DNA of 64,000 nucleotides, taken from positions 1,860,001 to 1,924,000 of the forward strand of contig NZ_CP119862.1 of assembly GCF_029338175.1 (NCBI RefSeq). The letters are read 5' to 3'. The translations under genes were made by a program, and so were the position numbers. Positions 1 to 10,336 of this stretch are shown here, in pieces. This DNA is from Citrobacter enshiensis. GTDB taxonomy: Bacteria > Pseudomonadota > Gammaproteobacteria > Enterobacterales > Enterobacteriaceae. A model generated the notes under the pieces. It had not been told where the DNA came from, did no database searches, and worked only from the letters and a program-made list of their open reading frames with translations. Position 1 is the stretch's first letter. Each line of letters begins with the position of its first letter.

Positions 1-390
1 AAACGGGTGGCGATTGCGGGTGCGATGGTATTACAGGCCCGTTATTTGTTGCTGGATGAACCGACGGCAGGTCTCGATCCTGCCGGAAGAACGCAAATGA
101 TCGACATCATCAAGCGAATTGTGGCGCAGGGGAATCACGTCGTCATCTCCAGCCACGATATCGATCTCATCTATGAAGTCAGCGATGCGGTGTATGTCCT
201 GCGCCGTGGCGAAGTGCTGGCGCATGGCGAGCCGGGCGAGGTGTTCGCCCGTACTGAATTAATCGAACAAGCCGGGTTAACGCAGCCCTGGCTGGTGAAC
301 CTGCATGCCCAATTGGGGCTACCGCTGTGTAAAACCGAAGCTGAATTTTTTAGTCGTATGCGAGAGAACGCACTGAAGGAGGCGTCATGA
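1..390 (+). CDS. cbiO: CbiO, cobalt ABC transporter ATPase (C-terminal part)
   Basis: This is the last 129 codons of an ABC ATPase whose start lies before the window; the frame is open from base 1. It begins inside the signature region (KRVAIAGAM), followed by the Walker B and D-loop ([12 protein letters not shown], about residues 18-29) and the H-loop (VVISSHD). CbiO energises the CbiMNQO cobalt uptake system that feeds B12 synthesis. Its stop overlaps the cbiP start by four bases (ATGA), as expected in the enteric cbi operon. No frameshift is seen in this fragment. The assignment rests on these motifs plus position directly before cbiP-cobU-cobS-cobT. Confidence 0.9.
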   Translation, partial: KRVAIAGAMVLQARYLLLDEPTAGLDPAGRTQMIDIIKRIVAQGNHVVISSHDIDLIYEVSDAVYVLRRGEVLAHGEPGEVFARTELIEQAGLTQPWLVNLHAQLGLPLCKTEAEFFSRMRENALKEAS

Positions 391-1917
391 CGCAGGCAAT
401 AATGTTGCAGGGAACGGCATCCTGATGTGGGTAAAAGCGTGCTGGTGGCAGGGCTGTGCCCGTATTTTTTATCAGGACCGGTCTGCGCACGGCGCCTTTT
501 TAAATCGCAGAATATGGCGCTGAACTCCCGGTATCACGCCCGGATGGCAAAGAGATGGGCCGCGCGCAGATCTTTCAGGCGGAGGCCGCGGGGATCACAC
601 CCGACGTGCGGATGAATCCGGTCCTGCTAAAACCCACCAGCGATCGCAAAGCGCAAGTGGTGCTGATGGGTAAAGTGGCCACCGATATGGATGCCGTCAG
701 CTACCACGAAATTAAACCGCGGCTACGGGAACAGATCCTCGAGGTATACAGGCAGCCTGGCGCAGGACATGACGTCATCGTGCTGGAGGGGGCGGCAGCC
801 CGGCAGAGATAAACCTGCGCGAATTCGTAGACATCGTCAATATGGGGATGGCGGAGATGGCAAAATGCCCGGTGATCCTGGTGGCGGATATCGACCGGGG
901 TGGGGTCTTCGCCTCTATTTATGGCACGCTGGCTCTGCTGCACGACCATGAACGCGCCAGAGTGAAAGGGGTCATCATCAACAAATTCAGAGGCGATGTG
1001 GCGCTGCTTTACTCCGGCATTGAACAAATTGAATCATTGAACGGGGTGCCGGTGCTGGCGTAATGCCCTGGCTGGATGTGGATCTGGAAGATGAAGATGG
1101 CGTTGCGCTGCAAAAAGGGAAATACCTGCGCACCGAAAAACGCGATATCGATATTGCAGTTTGTTCAACTGCCGACACATCTCAAATTTTACGGATTTCA
1201 ACGCGCTGGCAGCCCACCCGGATGTCCGGGTACGCTACGTGCGGCATCCTGAAGAGCTGGAAACGGTCGATTTGGTTCTCCTGCCCGGTAGTAAAAACAC
1301 GTTGGGCGATCTGGTGTGGATGCGCGAAAGCTGTATGGCGCATGCTGTTTTACAGGCACATCAACGCAGCGTACCCATCATGGGCATTTGCGGCGGCTAC
1401 CAGATCCTCGGCGATACCATCATTGATGAAGTGGAGTCCGGGCTGGGCACGCTGCCGGGGCTTGGCTTACTCAACACCGTCACCCATTTTGCACAGCATA
1501 AAACCACGACTCAGGTAGAGGCGACAATGTCGCCCGCGCTGCCCGGATGGCTGGCTGCGGCTTCAGGCTTACCCGTACGCGGTTATGAAATTCACATGGG
1601 GGAAACCGCGCTGAACGAGGATTGCCGCTCAGTGATGCAGCTACGAAAAAATGGGCAACATGTGGCGGATGGCGCGGTGACCGAGGACGGACTGGCGTTT
1701 GGGCACCTACCTGCATGGCCTGTTTGATAGCGATGATTTTACCCGTGCTCTGATCAATGGCCTGCGCGTGCGTAAAGGTCTGGAACCCCTGGATATGACT
1801 TTTCAGTATGGGCAGTACAAATTGCAGCAGTTCGATCTGCTGGCTGAGGGGATGCGCGAACATATTGATATTGATAAAATTTATCAAATCATGCAACAAC
1901 ATCAGGAGCCTGTATGA
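387..1917 (+). pseudogene. cbiP: cbiP, cobyric acid synthase (multiple frameshifts)
   Basis: CbiP amidates four carboxyl groups of adenosyl-cobyrinic a,c-diamide using glutamine and ATP. Pieces of one protein lie in all three frames: VLVAGLC near 440-460, then [16 protein letters not shown] (555 on), [17 protein letters not shown] (860 on), [12 protein letters not shown] (1270 on) with the glutaminase nucleophile context [12 protein letters not shown] (about 1380), and a C-terminus ending IMQQHQEPV at 1917. At least ten single-base indels break the frame, for example extra C at about 421, 460, 479 and 527, extra T at about 500, missing G near 795 and 1060, extra T near 1164 and extra G near 1699. 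Most lengthen a run of the same base, so either real decay or poor sequence is possible. It overlaps cbiO and cobU by four bases. Confidence 0.85.
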
Positions 1918-2460
1918 TGATTCTGGTAACGGGCGGGGCGCGCAGTGGAAAAAGCCGACATGCCGAGGCGCTGATTGCGGATTCGCCGCAGGTATTATAC
2001 ATCGCAACGTCTCAGGTTTTTGACGAGGAGATGGCGGCGCGAATTCAACATCATCGGGACGGACGACCGGCGCACTGGCGTACCGCCGAGCGCTGGCAAC
2101 AGCTTGATGAATTGATCACAGCGCAAAACGATCCCAATGAGGCCATTTTGTTGGAGTGCATCACGACAATGGTGACCAACATGCTGTTTGCGTTGGGGGG
2201 AGAGAGCGATCCCGATAGCTGGGATTATGCGGCGATGGAACGCGCTATTGAGGACGAGGTCCACGCGCTGATTGCCGCCTGCCAGCGCTGTCCTGCAAAC
2301 GTGGTGCTGGTGACCAACGAAGTTGGGATGGGCATCGTCCCGGAGAACCGTCTGGCGCGCCATTTTCGCGATATTGCCGGCCGGGTTAACCAACGGCTTG
2401 CCAGCGCTGCCGGATGAGGTGTGGCTGGTGGTGTCAGGTATTGGAGTCAAAATTAAATGA
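1914..2460 (+). pseudogene. cobU: CobU, adenosylcobinamide kinase/guanylyltransferase (one frameshift)
   Basis: CobU phosphorylates adenosylcobinamide and transfers GMP to it in nucleotide-loop assembly. The P-loop [12 protein letters not shown] is at residues 7-18, followed by the family segments LYIATSQ and [11 protein letters not shown]. An extra G at about 2413 (GCCGGATGAG, where GCCGATGAG is expected) shifts the frame and gives a stop four bases later; correcting it restores the usual ending [15 protein letters not shown] and a stop at 2458-2460. The corrected length, about 181 residues, is normal for the family. The ATGA overlaps with cbiP and cobS are preserved, which supports an operon that is intact in design. 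Confidence 0.85.
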
Positions 2461-3205
2461 GTAAGTTGTTCTGGGCAATGCTTTCGTTTATCAGTCGTTT
2501 GCCCGTTCCCGTCCGCTGGTCGCAGGGGCTGGATTTCGATCAGTATTCACGCGGCATTGTGATGTTTCCGCTGATTGGCCTTGTGCTGGGTGGGTTAAGT
2601 GGTCTGGTGTTTATGGCCGTGCAACCCTGGTGCTGGGTATTCCTCTGGGCGTCATTGTTTGCGGTGCTGACGCTGGCGTTGCTGACGGGCGGATTTCATC
2701 TGGATGGCCTTGCAGATACCTGCGATGGCGTATTTTCTGCGCGTCGCCGTGAACGCATGCTGGAGATCATGCGAGACAGTCGTCTGGGAACGCACGGCGG
2801 ACTGGCACTGATTTTTGTCTTGCTGGCGAAGGTTCTGGTGATCGGTGGAACTCGCCTTGCGGGGAACGCCTGTACTGGCGTCGGCTGGTCGCTGCCTGTG
2901 CCGCAGGGCGAGGCATTGCCGTGTTGCTGATGTACCGCCATCGCTATGCCCGCGAAGAAGGGCTGGGCAATGTGTTTATCGGCAAAGTCACCGGGCGACA
3001 GACCTGTGTCTCGCTAGGTTTAGCGGCGATTTTGGCTGCCGTGCTGCTTCCGGGTATGCATGGGTTGGCGGCGATAGTGGTCACCATGGTGGCAATTTTC
3101 ATTCTTGGTCAATTACTTAAACGTACGTTGGGTGGACAAACTGGCGATACGCTGGGCGCGGCTATCGAACTTGGTGAGTTAATCTTCCTGCTGGCTCTGC
3201 TGTGA
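2457..3205 (+). pseudogene. cobS: CobS, cobalamin synthase (two frameshifts)
   Basis: CobS is the membrane enzyme joining adenosyl-GDP-cobinamide to alpha-ribazole phosphate. The N-terminal part ([12 protein letters not shown], then the acidic [13 protein letters not shown] motif near residue 87) is in one frame and the C-terminal membrane part ([19 protein letters not shown] to the stop at 3205) in another. An extra G near 2845 (ATCGGTGG for ATCGTGG) and another near 2883 (TCGGCTGG for TCGCTGG) explain the change of frame; with both removed a normal protein of about 247 residues results. The start overlaps the corrected cobU stop. Confidence 0.85.
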
Positions 3206-3230
3206 GTCAGCCAACACAATGAGAACCCTT

Positions 3231-4295
3231 ATGCAGACTTTATCCTCAGTACTCCGTGCGATCCCACCGATTGACGGTGATGCGATGTCGCGTGCGCAGC
3301 AACATATTGACGGTTTGCTCAAGCCGCCAGGCAGTCTTGGTCGCCTGGAAGCGCTGGCTGTGCAACTGGCAGGAATGCCGGGTCTCAACGGCGTACCTCA
3401 CGTGGGTGAAAAAGCGATGTTGGTGATGTGCGCGGATCACGGCGTATGGGATGAAGGGGTTGCCGTCTCGCCTAAAGTGGTGACTGCGGTTCAGGCTGCG
3501 AATATGCTGCGGGGAACGACTGGCGTCTGTGTGCTGGCCGCACAGGCGGGCGCAAAGGTGCATGTGATCGATGTCGGGATTGATTGCGACCTTATCCCTG
3601 GCGTCGTAAACATGCGAGTGGCGCGCGGCTGCGGCAATATCGCCACAGGGCCGGCAATGAGCCGCACTCAGACCGAAGAGTTACTGCTGGAAGTGATTCG
3701 ATATACCCAGGAACTGGCAAAAAACGGCGTGACGTTGTTTGGTGTTGGGGAGCTGGGTATGGCGAATACACCCCGGCCGCGGCAATCGTGAGCGTGCTGA
3801 CCGGAAACGATGCTGAGGATGTGGTCGGGATTGGCGCCAATCTCCCGCTGTCCAAAGTGGGGAATAAAGTAGATGTGGTGCGTCGTGCCATTAGCGTGAA
3901 CCAGCCTGACTCGCGTGACGGTATTGATGTTCTGGCCAAAGTCGGTGGTTTTGATCTGGTCGGTATGGCTGGCGTGATGCTTGGCGCTGCGTCTTGCGGA
4001 TTACCCGTATTGATGGATGGTTTCCTCTCTTATTCGGCGGCGCTGGCGGCTTGTCGCATTGCCCCTGAGATTAAGCCGTATTTGATACCTTCCCATTTCT
4101 CGGCGGAGAAAGGGGCGCGGATTGCGCTGGCGCATCTTGAACTGGACCCGTATCTGAATATGGGGATGCGACTGGGGTGAGGGCAGTGGTGCCGCCCTGG
4201 CCATGCCGATTGTTGAGGCGGCCTGTGCGATGTACAGCAATATGGGACACCTGGCAGACAGCAATATCGAACTGCCGGACGGTAAAGAAGCGTAG
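3231..4295 (+). pseudogene. cobT: CobT, dimethylbenzimidazole phosphoribosyltransferase (two frameshifts)
   Basis: CobT makes alpha-ribazole phosphate from nicotinate mononucleotide and dimethylbenzimidazole, the lower ligand of B12. The start [10 protein letters not shown] at 3231 matches the family better than the ATG twelve bases upstream. Segments [24 protein letters not shown] and [15 protein letters not shown] identify it. A missing C near 3765 and an extra G near 4176 break the frame; correcting both gives about 354 residues ending LPDGKEA with TAG at 4293-4295. It is the last gene of the operon, ten bases before a strong terminator. Confidence 0.85.
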
Positions 4296-4304
4296 TCACT
4301 CTCT

Positions 4305-4338
4305 GAAACCCCCGCTTACAGGCGGGGGTTTCCTTTTT
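4305..4338 (+). terminator. Rho-independent terminator of the cob operon
   Basis: A perfect 11-bp stem, gaaacccccgc (4305-4315) with gcgggggtttc (4322-4332), is followed by a T-rich run. It lies just after the cobT stop. Confidence 0.9.
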
Positions 4339-4448
4339 AAACCTGTTTATTGTTACACTCTTGCACGTGAACAGTCCTTCGTTAACACCTAATCGTATAT
4401 CAAAAAGCTATAATTAACTGACTCCTGCCGCGACTGAGGGAAAGGGAA

Positions 4449-5384
4449 ATGATGCGTCGTGTGAAATTGTTTTGCTCTCTGGCCATGCTATTGACCAGCC
4501 AGATCGCCCTGGCAGTGAGTTACCCGCTACCGCCTGACGGGAGTCGTCTGGTGGGAAGCCCACTGACGATGATAGTACCGGATAAAAATACCCAACCGCT
4601 GGAGACGTTTGCGGCTCAGTACGGCCTGGGGTTGAGCAACATGCTGGAAGCGAACCCCGGAGTGGATTGTCTATCTACCCAGGTTCCGGGTTCTACTCTC
4701 GTTATCCCGCAACAGCTCATTTTGCCCGCCACGGTCCGCGAGGGCATCGTGATTAACGTGGCGGAAATGCGTCTCTACTATTATCCGAGTGGGGGAAATA
4801 CGGTTGAAATTCTGCCCATCGGCATTGGTCAGGCAGGGCGAGAAACCCCGCGCAACTGGGTGACATCGGTACAGCGTAAACAGGAAGCGCCGACCTGGAG
4901 TCCAACCCCAATACCCGACGTGAATATGCCAGAAGGGGAGAGAGCCTGCCCGCGTTTGTTCCTGCGGGGCCGGAAAACCCAATGGGGACTGTATGCCATT
5001 TATATCGGCAAGCTGTATGCTATCCATGGCACGAATGCCAATTTTGGCATTGGCCTGCGGGTGAGTCAGGGCTGTATCCGCTTACGTAACGATGACATTG
5101 AATATCTGTTCGACAATGTGCCGGTGGTACGCGTGTGCAACTGATCGACCAGCCGGTGAAAATACACCACAGAGCCGGACGGTAGCCGCTGGCTTGAAGT
5201 TCACGAGCCGCTGTCACGTAATCGCGCCGAATATGAATCCGACAGAAAAGTCCCGCTGCCGGTCACGCCAGCGCTACGCACCTTCATGACGAGCGGTGGC
5301 GTTGATGCCAGCCGGGTCAACCATGAACTGGAGCGTCGCTCCGGAATGCCGGTGAATATTAATGTCGGTGCCATCAATCAATAA
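4449..5384 (+). pseudogene. erfK: ErfK/LdtA, L,D-transpeptidase (paired frameshift)
   Basis: Periplasmic L,D-transpeptidase that attaches Braun lipoprotein to peptidoglycan. A signal peptide (about residues 1-22, ending IALAVS) is followed by a LysM-like segment ([19 protein letters not shown]) and the YkuD catalytic domain with [10 protein letters not shown] and the active-site cysteine in SQGCIRL. A missing G near 5128 (GTGGTACG for GTGGGTACG) gives a stop at 5142; about 30 bases later an extra A near 5162 restores the original frame, which runs to TAA at 5382-5384. Two opposite homopolymer errors only about 30 bases apart look more like base-calling error than decay. A gaaaggg ribosome site precedes the ATG. 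erfK next to cobT is the known enteric arrangement. Confidence 0.85.
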
Positions 5385-5413
5385 ATGATGCGCCTGAATA
5401 ACGGCAGCAACAG

Positions 5414-5443
5414 AAAAAAATACCGCCAGATGTTATGGCGGTA
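5414..5443 (-). terminator. Terminator of the PRD regulator gene
   Basis: An 8-bp perfect stem, taccgcca (5421-5428) with tggcggta (5436-5443), is flanked on the left by seven A. Read on the minus strand this is a hairpin followed by a T-run, placed correctly to end the regulator transcript. Confidence 0.75.
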
Positions 5444-5536
5444 ATATATCAGACATTAGCATGGCTTTTCACAAATCCCCAGGCCCTGTTTTTTAGTGAT
5501 TATGGTTGGCCTCTAAAATTTAATTTGTCGCGAGAG

Positions 5537-7069
5537 TTAAGTAAAATAATTCATATAGTTCCGCTTAAGAAGTTCATGGATCTCCTCCCTCGACTTTCCT
5601 TCAATAGCATCTAAAAAATCGTGAGTGGACAGTTTTCTATTGAGATTGCTGGAGAAACCATGAGCGATAAAAACCCGGATGTCGTTATCTTTGAGGTGAT
5701 AATTTACCTTAATATGGTCAACATTCATCTCATTTAGCAACCATGAAATACGGTTTGAGAAGGTGACTACAATATCGGCATCTAAATCTTTTAGCCGTTC
5801 TTTTTCATGAATATTGATCGATTCTTTTACATCGATATCCAGATGAAATTTGAGATGGCTGATAAAAAAGTCAATCTTTTCTACAGCAGAGTTTGTTACT
5901 ATGATAACTGTTTTTCTGTTTCTACCCGATAACTTGCTGCTGTTGATATGTTTTTTTATTATCAGGGTTATCGTCGATAGCTGGTTTTTATCAAGGTTAA
6001 GTCGGTATTCCGATTCTAAAACCTGAATTGACTGCTGAACAATATGAAAAAGGTTGGGATAGTGTTTCTCCGTACTTGATAGATTATTATCAAATAGGCT
6101 GTAACCAAGAATACTGCGCAAAATGCATTTCTGAATATACTGATAAAGTTCATGCAGAAGCGCATCAGGGTAGATTATTGCAGTAATGATATTTTTACTC
6201 ACTTCAGTAAAAAATGCTCTCAGAGTCGTATACAGACGTAAATCGATGAGTGGCAGTTCCGTACTGTTTTGATCGAGTGAGTGGATAAAATAGTACCTCA
6301 GTTGCTCTTCCGCACTGTATTCCTTGTGAGGATAACGCGGCAGCAGTACGGGGATATCACAGGGGGTGACATGACTCTCGGGAGCACGGATCGCCTCTAG
6401 CAGCAGCCAGATATAGAGCAATTTTTTGCCGGGGTAGGAGAGCGCCAGTTGCTCATCACGGATAACAGCATGAAACCTGTTCACCACCTCAGTAAGGTTT
6501 GACGATTGTTGACTAAAACGGGTAAACATCAACCTTTCATAGACATCGTTAGCGGCGCGCCCGACCAGGGATGCCTCGTGATTCAGTTCGCAAATGGATG
6601 CAAGGATCTCCATAATAAGAATCCGCCACGCCGTTTCATTACCCGTAATTCTTATCCCTTTACGACTGACAACCTCAGACTTCAAACCTCGTGCTGATAA
6701 ATAATTTTCCAGCGTTTTCAAGTCTTTCTTTTTCGTCGTTAAACTAATTCCAATTTCTTCATAGAGTCGGGATGTGTTTACCGTCGTATAAAGAAATGCG
6801 TAAAAGAGAATGAGCTTAATCCTCTCTTCAACGGATGAGTTATAGTCTTTGACTTTAAGACTTGATAAAAAAACAAGCAAATCAGCATAAGTAAGATCGC
6901 AGACAAAAGAGTCGGTATGAATGACAATGCGCTCTGTTTTAAGGTAATAATTAATGTTTGCGACGCTGCGTTTCAACGTGAGTAAGCTCTTTCCAGGAAG
7001 AGTGCTCGGGAATATCCGTAAAAGCCAACTCACCTTTATCTTGCATAAAGCTAAGAAAAGCAATGTCAT
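5537..7069 (-). CDS. PRD-domain transcriptional regulator of a PTS locus
   Basis: 510 residues as read from ATG 7069. An N-terminal helix-turn-helix-like stretch ([17 protein letters not shown], about residues 29-45) is followed by a long helical region consistent with two PTS-regulation domains and a C-terminal EIIB-like segment ([19 protein letters not shown], about 433-451). This is the architecture of BglG/MtlR/Mga-like regulators whose activity is set by PTS phosphorylation. It is divergent from the permease gene at 7310 and probably controls it. The start is doubtful: a strong AAGGAGG site (complement of 7091-7097) lies about 20 bases before ATG 7069, and a different frame directly after it encodes a plausible helical N-terminus, so a start-proximal frameshift is possible. 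The inducing sugar is not evident. Confidence 0.75.
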   Translation of the reverse strand: MTLLFLALCKIKVSWLLRIFPSTLPGKSLLTLKRSVANINYYLKTERIVIHTDSFVCDLTYADLLVFLSSLKVKDYNSSVEERIKLILFYAFLYTTVNTSRLYEEIGISLTTKKKDLKTLENYLSARGLKSEVVSRKGIRITGNETAWRILIMEILASICELNHEASLVGRAANDVYERLMFTRFSQQSSNLTEVVNRFHAVIRDEQLALSYPGKKLLYIWLLLEAIRAPESHVTPCDIPVLLPRYPHKEYSAEEQLRYYFIHSLDQNSTELPLIDLRLYTTLRAFFTEVSKNIITAIIYPDALLHELYQYIQKCILRSILGYSLFDNNLSSTEKHYPNLFHIVQQSIQVLESEYRLNLDKNQLSTITLIIKKHINSSKLSGRNRKTVIIVTNSAVEKIDFFISHLKFHLDIDVKESINIHEKERLKDLDADIVVTFSNRISWLLNEMNVDHIKVNYHLKDNDIRVFIAHGFSSNLNRKLSTHDFLDAIEGKSREEIHELLKRNYMNYFT

Positions 7070-7149
7070 ACTGATTAATGCTAATAATCACCTCCTTTTT
7101 ATGCGCACAATTTCAGTTGGTTTAACCTTCATGTCAATATGCAGAAATT

Positions 7150-7309
7150 GATAGTGAGATGATGCTCACAAATTCTTTTTATCGTGTTTTCACGGAAACT
7201 TATTGTCGCAGTTTTATTACATCAAGTTACCTTGAATGTTGATGGGAACGCAGATGACAATGGGCTCAGATAGTTAAAATTACTGATTAATTAAGACAGA
7301 GTATATCCA
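7150..7309. promoter_or_regulatory. Divergent intergenic control region of the PTS locus
   Basis: An AT-rich 160-bp gap lies between the divergent regulator and permease genes. Both promoters and the regulator's operator are expected here by position; I could not identify a specific operator or CRP site with confidence. Confidence 0.4.
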
Positions 7310-8867
7310 ATGAAGATGGACAAATTTAAAGACGGCATACAGTTATTTGGACGCTCATTATTATTGCCGATAGCGGTGATGGCACCGATTGGGATGATCA
7401 TGGGTATCTGTGCTGCGCTGAGCCAGTCCTATATGATAAATAAGTTACCGTTCCTCGGTAACGATGTAATAAAAATGATACTGGAAAGTATGAGGGACAT
7501 TACCGGGATCGTCTTTAACAATATCCCGTTATTGTTTGCCATGGGGGTTGCCTATGGTCTCTCCAAAAATGAGAAGGGTATTGCAGTATTCTCTGCGGTA
7601 TTGGCTTACCTGACGCTCACCATCGTGATGAACGTCTGGCTAAAGGTGAATGGCGCGTTAGCCAAGGGAGACCTCTCTTCTGTAGGCCAGGGCCTGGTAC
7701 TTGGCATACAAACGCTGAAGATTGAAGCGATGGGGGGGATTATTTCCGGGCTGGTGGCTGCAAAAGTGACCGACCGATTTTACCGGCTGCAACTTCCTCT
7801 GGCTTTTGCTTTCTTCAGCGGTAAGAAGTCAGTCCCGATCATCACCTTCCTGTACATGATCCCTGTTGGGCTGCTGATTCCTTTCGTCTGGAGTGGGGTC
7901 ACCACCGCGCTGACCAGCATCTCATTCATCATGATGGACGATACGTTCGGCGTCGGTGTGTACTGGTTTATTCACCGCACTCTGATCCCTTTCGGTCTCC
8001 ATCATGTGCTGGCCTCGGTGCTGCGCTTTACCGAAGCAGGCGGGACCTATTTGATTAATGGAGAAACTTATACCGGTATTCTCAATGCCACCAATAAGAT
8101 CCTCTTTGAGCTTGGCCCTAACGATCCGAGCTGGTCATTGATGCCTAAACTCACCGCCTACCTGGGCGCTGGTCAGATGCTCAATACGCTCTTCCGTGTT
8201 CCGGCTATTGGTCTGGCAATGTATCACGCCTCGTTTAAGGCTAACCGTCCTATTGCTAAAGGGATGATCCTGACCATCGTGTTGACCGCCTTCCTCGGCA
8301 ACGTGACGGAACCGCTGGAGTTTTCATTCCTGTTTATCGCGCCAGGTCTGTTCTTTATCTACACCGTGCTTTGTGGGGTGATGGCCATCCCTCTGGCGTT
8401 CCTTGATGTTTCCATTGGCTATATCCGTGGCACCATTTTCGACTTTGGTATCTTCGGACTGCTGTATGAAAACACCCACTGGGTTCAGCTTGTTATCCTG
8501 GGTGCGGTGAACTTCGTTGTCTTCTATGTGGTATTCCGCTTCGCGATTGAAAAATTCAAAATTCAGACACCGGGCCGGGAAGAGGAGATCAGGAACAATA
8601 ACCTGCTTAAAGAAAAGCGTTATCCGGAAATTGCCACTCTGGTATTAGAAGGCCTTGGCGGAAGTGACAATATTAAGAATGTTGATAACTGTGTCACCCG
8701 CTTACGTATCGATTTAAAAGATCAGGGTAAGGTACAGACTGAGACGTTAAAAAATGCAGGCTCTTCAGGAATATTTATTCCTAAAAATAACCATATCCAC
8801 GTTGTTTTTCGGTCCGCACGTCGAGTTTGTAAAGAACGCGATTGTCGATAAGATTGCTGGCAAATGA
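7310..8867 (+). pseudogene. PTS permease EIICB, glucose/maltose family (3'-end frameshift)
   Basis: Inner-membrane PTS transporter that imports and phosphorylates a sugar. The EIIC domain (about residues 1-420) has many membrane helices and the conserved NVTEPLEFSFLFIAPGLFFI block. A linker leads to an EIIB domain with the phospho-cysteine in VDNCVTRLRIDL (about residue 463). No EIIA is fused or nearby, so it probably uses the general Crr protein, as the glucose family does. In a run of five T near 8808 the frame shifts and ends early as FRSARRVCKERDCR; removing one T gives the typical ending VVFGPHVEFVKNAIVDKIAG and TGA at 8865-8867. The substrate is unknown; downstream genes suggest an acidic or conjugated sugar (inference). 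Confidence 0.8.
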
Positions 8868-8884
8868 TTAATAAGGAATAAATC

Positions 8885-10243
8885 GTGAGTGCATTATACG
8901 ATTCAAAAACAAAAACGATGGATGATCGTGGGATCAGAGCATTATTAACCGAAGAAGAAAAATTCCGCTCCTGGTTGGATATTGAAGCTGCGCTGGCAAA
9001 AGCTCAGAGTGAAATAGGCATCGTACCGGTGGATGACGCCCAAAAAATTATCCAGTCATGTCGTATTGAGAACATCGATATTAACACCGTTAATGAGCTG
9101 CAAAGAGAAATTGGGCATGGCTTTGTGCCCTTTCTCAAAATGCTGGTAAAAGCCTGTCCGGCGGATAGTGGAAAATTTGTTCACTATGGCGTTACCACAC
9201 AAAATATTCAGCAGAGTGCGCAACTGCTGGTAGCGAAGAAGGTACACGTTAAATTCAAAACGGTTATTGAAGAGATTCTGCTTAATCTTGCACAGATCGC
9301 CACCCGTGAAGCGAATACCGTCATGCCAGGACGAACCCATGGCCGCCACGCTATTCCCATTACTTTTGGCTTTAAGGCTGCGGTATGGATCGATGAGTTC
9401 CAGATGATGCTGGAACGTATGGAACAATGCGAAAAAAGGGTATTCCGCATCATGATGGGGGGAGCCGTAGGCGCCTTCAACTCAAGTGGTGAAGCTGGCC
9501 GGCAGGTACAAACTCGCATGGCTGAACTGCTGGGTATGTCTGAGATGCGCGTTCCTTCTCGCAATATCGCCAACCATAAAGTTGAGTATGTTCAGGTACT
9601 TTCATTGCTGGCCAGTTGCTGCCACAAGATCGCCGAGGAAGTTTACAGTACCTCATTGGAAGAAATCGCTGAGCTGGGTGAAGGATTTACGACCGGAACG
9701 GTTGGCAGCAGCACGATGCCTCATAAGGTCAATCCAAAGCTTGCTAAAGGTATTATCGCTAACGCACAGAAACTGTACTCACTTTCTTCTGTCATGCTCA
9801 ACTCTTCAAGTCGTCCCTACGAAGCGGACAGCTCTTCTTATATGCTACTGGAATCATCGTTACATGAAGCGCTGGCGTTAATGACGGAAATTATTTTACG
9901 CGCTGAGGAGCTTACCCGAACGCTGCATGTTAACCGAGAGCAGATGTGCCGTAATGCCGGTATTAATAGCGGTCTGGATAACAGTGAGTTCATAATGATG
10001 AAGCTTGCTGCCGTTCTGGGAAAAGATAAGGCCCATGAAAAAATGTATTCACTGGCAATGCAGTCAATACATGAAAAATCCAGTTTTTCTAAACTGCTGT
10101 GTGAAGATCCTCAAATTTCAGGTTTATTTACAACGAATGAGATTTTGACATTTCTGGAACCCAATAACTATACAGGGCTGTCATCAACAATCGCCGAAGA
10201 AGTCGCAAGGTCCGTCAAGGAAGAGTTAACCCCACGGGGCTAA
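8885..10243 (+). CDS. Fumarase/adenylosuccinate-lyase superfamily enzyme
   Basis: 452 residues, GTG start at 8885, 17 bases after the corrected permease stop and just after an aataaggaataa ribosome-site region. The superfamily signature GSSTMPHKVNP (about residues 275-285) is intact, as is the substrate-binding segment MPGRTHGRHAIP (about 148-159) and HYGVTTQNIQQ (about 98-108). Enzymes of this fold break C-N or C-O bonds by beta-elimination, usually releasing fumarate (PurB, ArgH, AspA) or opening a lactone (PcaB/CMLE). The closest resemblance is to PurB/PcaB-like members, but a housekeeping PurB role is unlikely in a PTS operon. A role in cleaving the imported, phosphorylated substrate is inferred from context. 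Confidence 0.8.
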   Translation: MSALYDSKTKTMDDRGIRALLTEEEKFRSWLDIEAALAKAQSEIGIVPVDDAQKIIQSCRIENIDINTVNELQREIGHGFVPFLKMLVKACPADSGKFVHYGVTTQNIQQSAQLLVAKKVHVKFKTVIEEILLNLAQIATREANTVMPGRTHGRHAIPITFGFKAAVWIDEFQMMLERMEQCEKRVFRIMMGGAVGAFNSSGEAGRQVQTRMAELLGMSEMRVPSRNIANHKVEYVQVLSLLASCCHKIAEEVYSTSLEEIAELGEGFTTGTVGSSTMPHKVNPKLAKGIIANAQKLYSLSSVMLNSSSRPYEADSSSYMLLESSLHEALALMTEIILRAEELTRTLHVNREQMCRNAGINSGLDNSEFIMMKLAAVLGKDKAHEKMYSLAMQSIHEKSSFSKLLCEDPQISGLFTTNEILTFLEPNNYTGLSSTIAEEVARSVKEELTPRG

Positions 10244-10336
10244 TCGCCATCTGATAATAACGACAAATTGTGAATATAAAGTATGGGCAGAAATGCCCAT
10301 ACGACAGATTTCCTATGTTTAAAATATGGAGTGTTT

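Noticed and set aside
4377..4448. nac and cbl genes expected near erfK/tRNA-Asn in E. coli
   Set aside because: No trace in this window; probably elsewhere or absent, so nothing was annotated.
5020..5289. Separate small genes after erfK
   Set aside because: The sequence reads as the erfK C-terminus once the two opposite one-base indels are corrected.
10283..10336. An upstream start for the porin at 10283
   Set aside because: The signal peptide begins at ATG 10337; the upstream codons do not fit a secretion signal.
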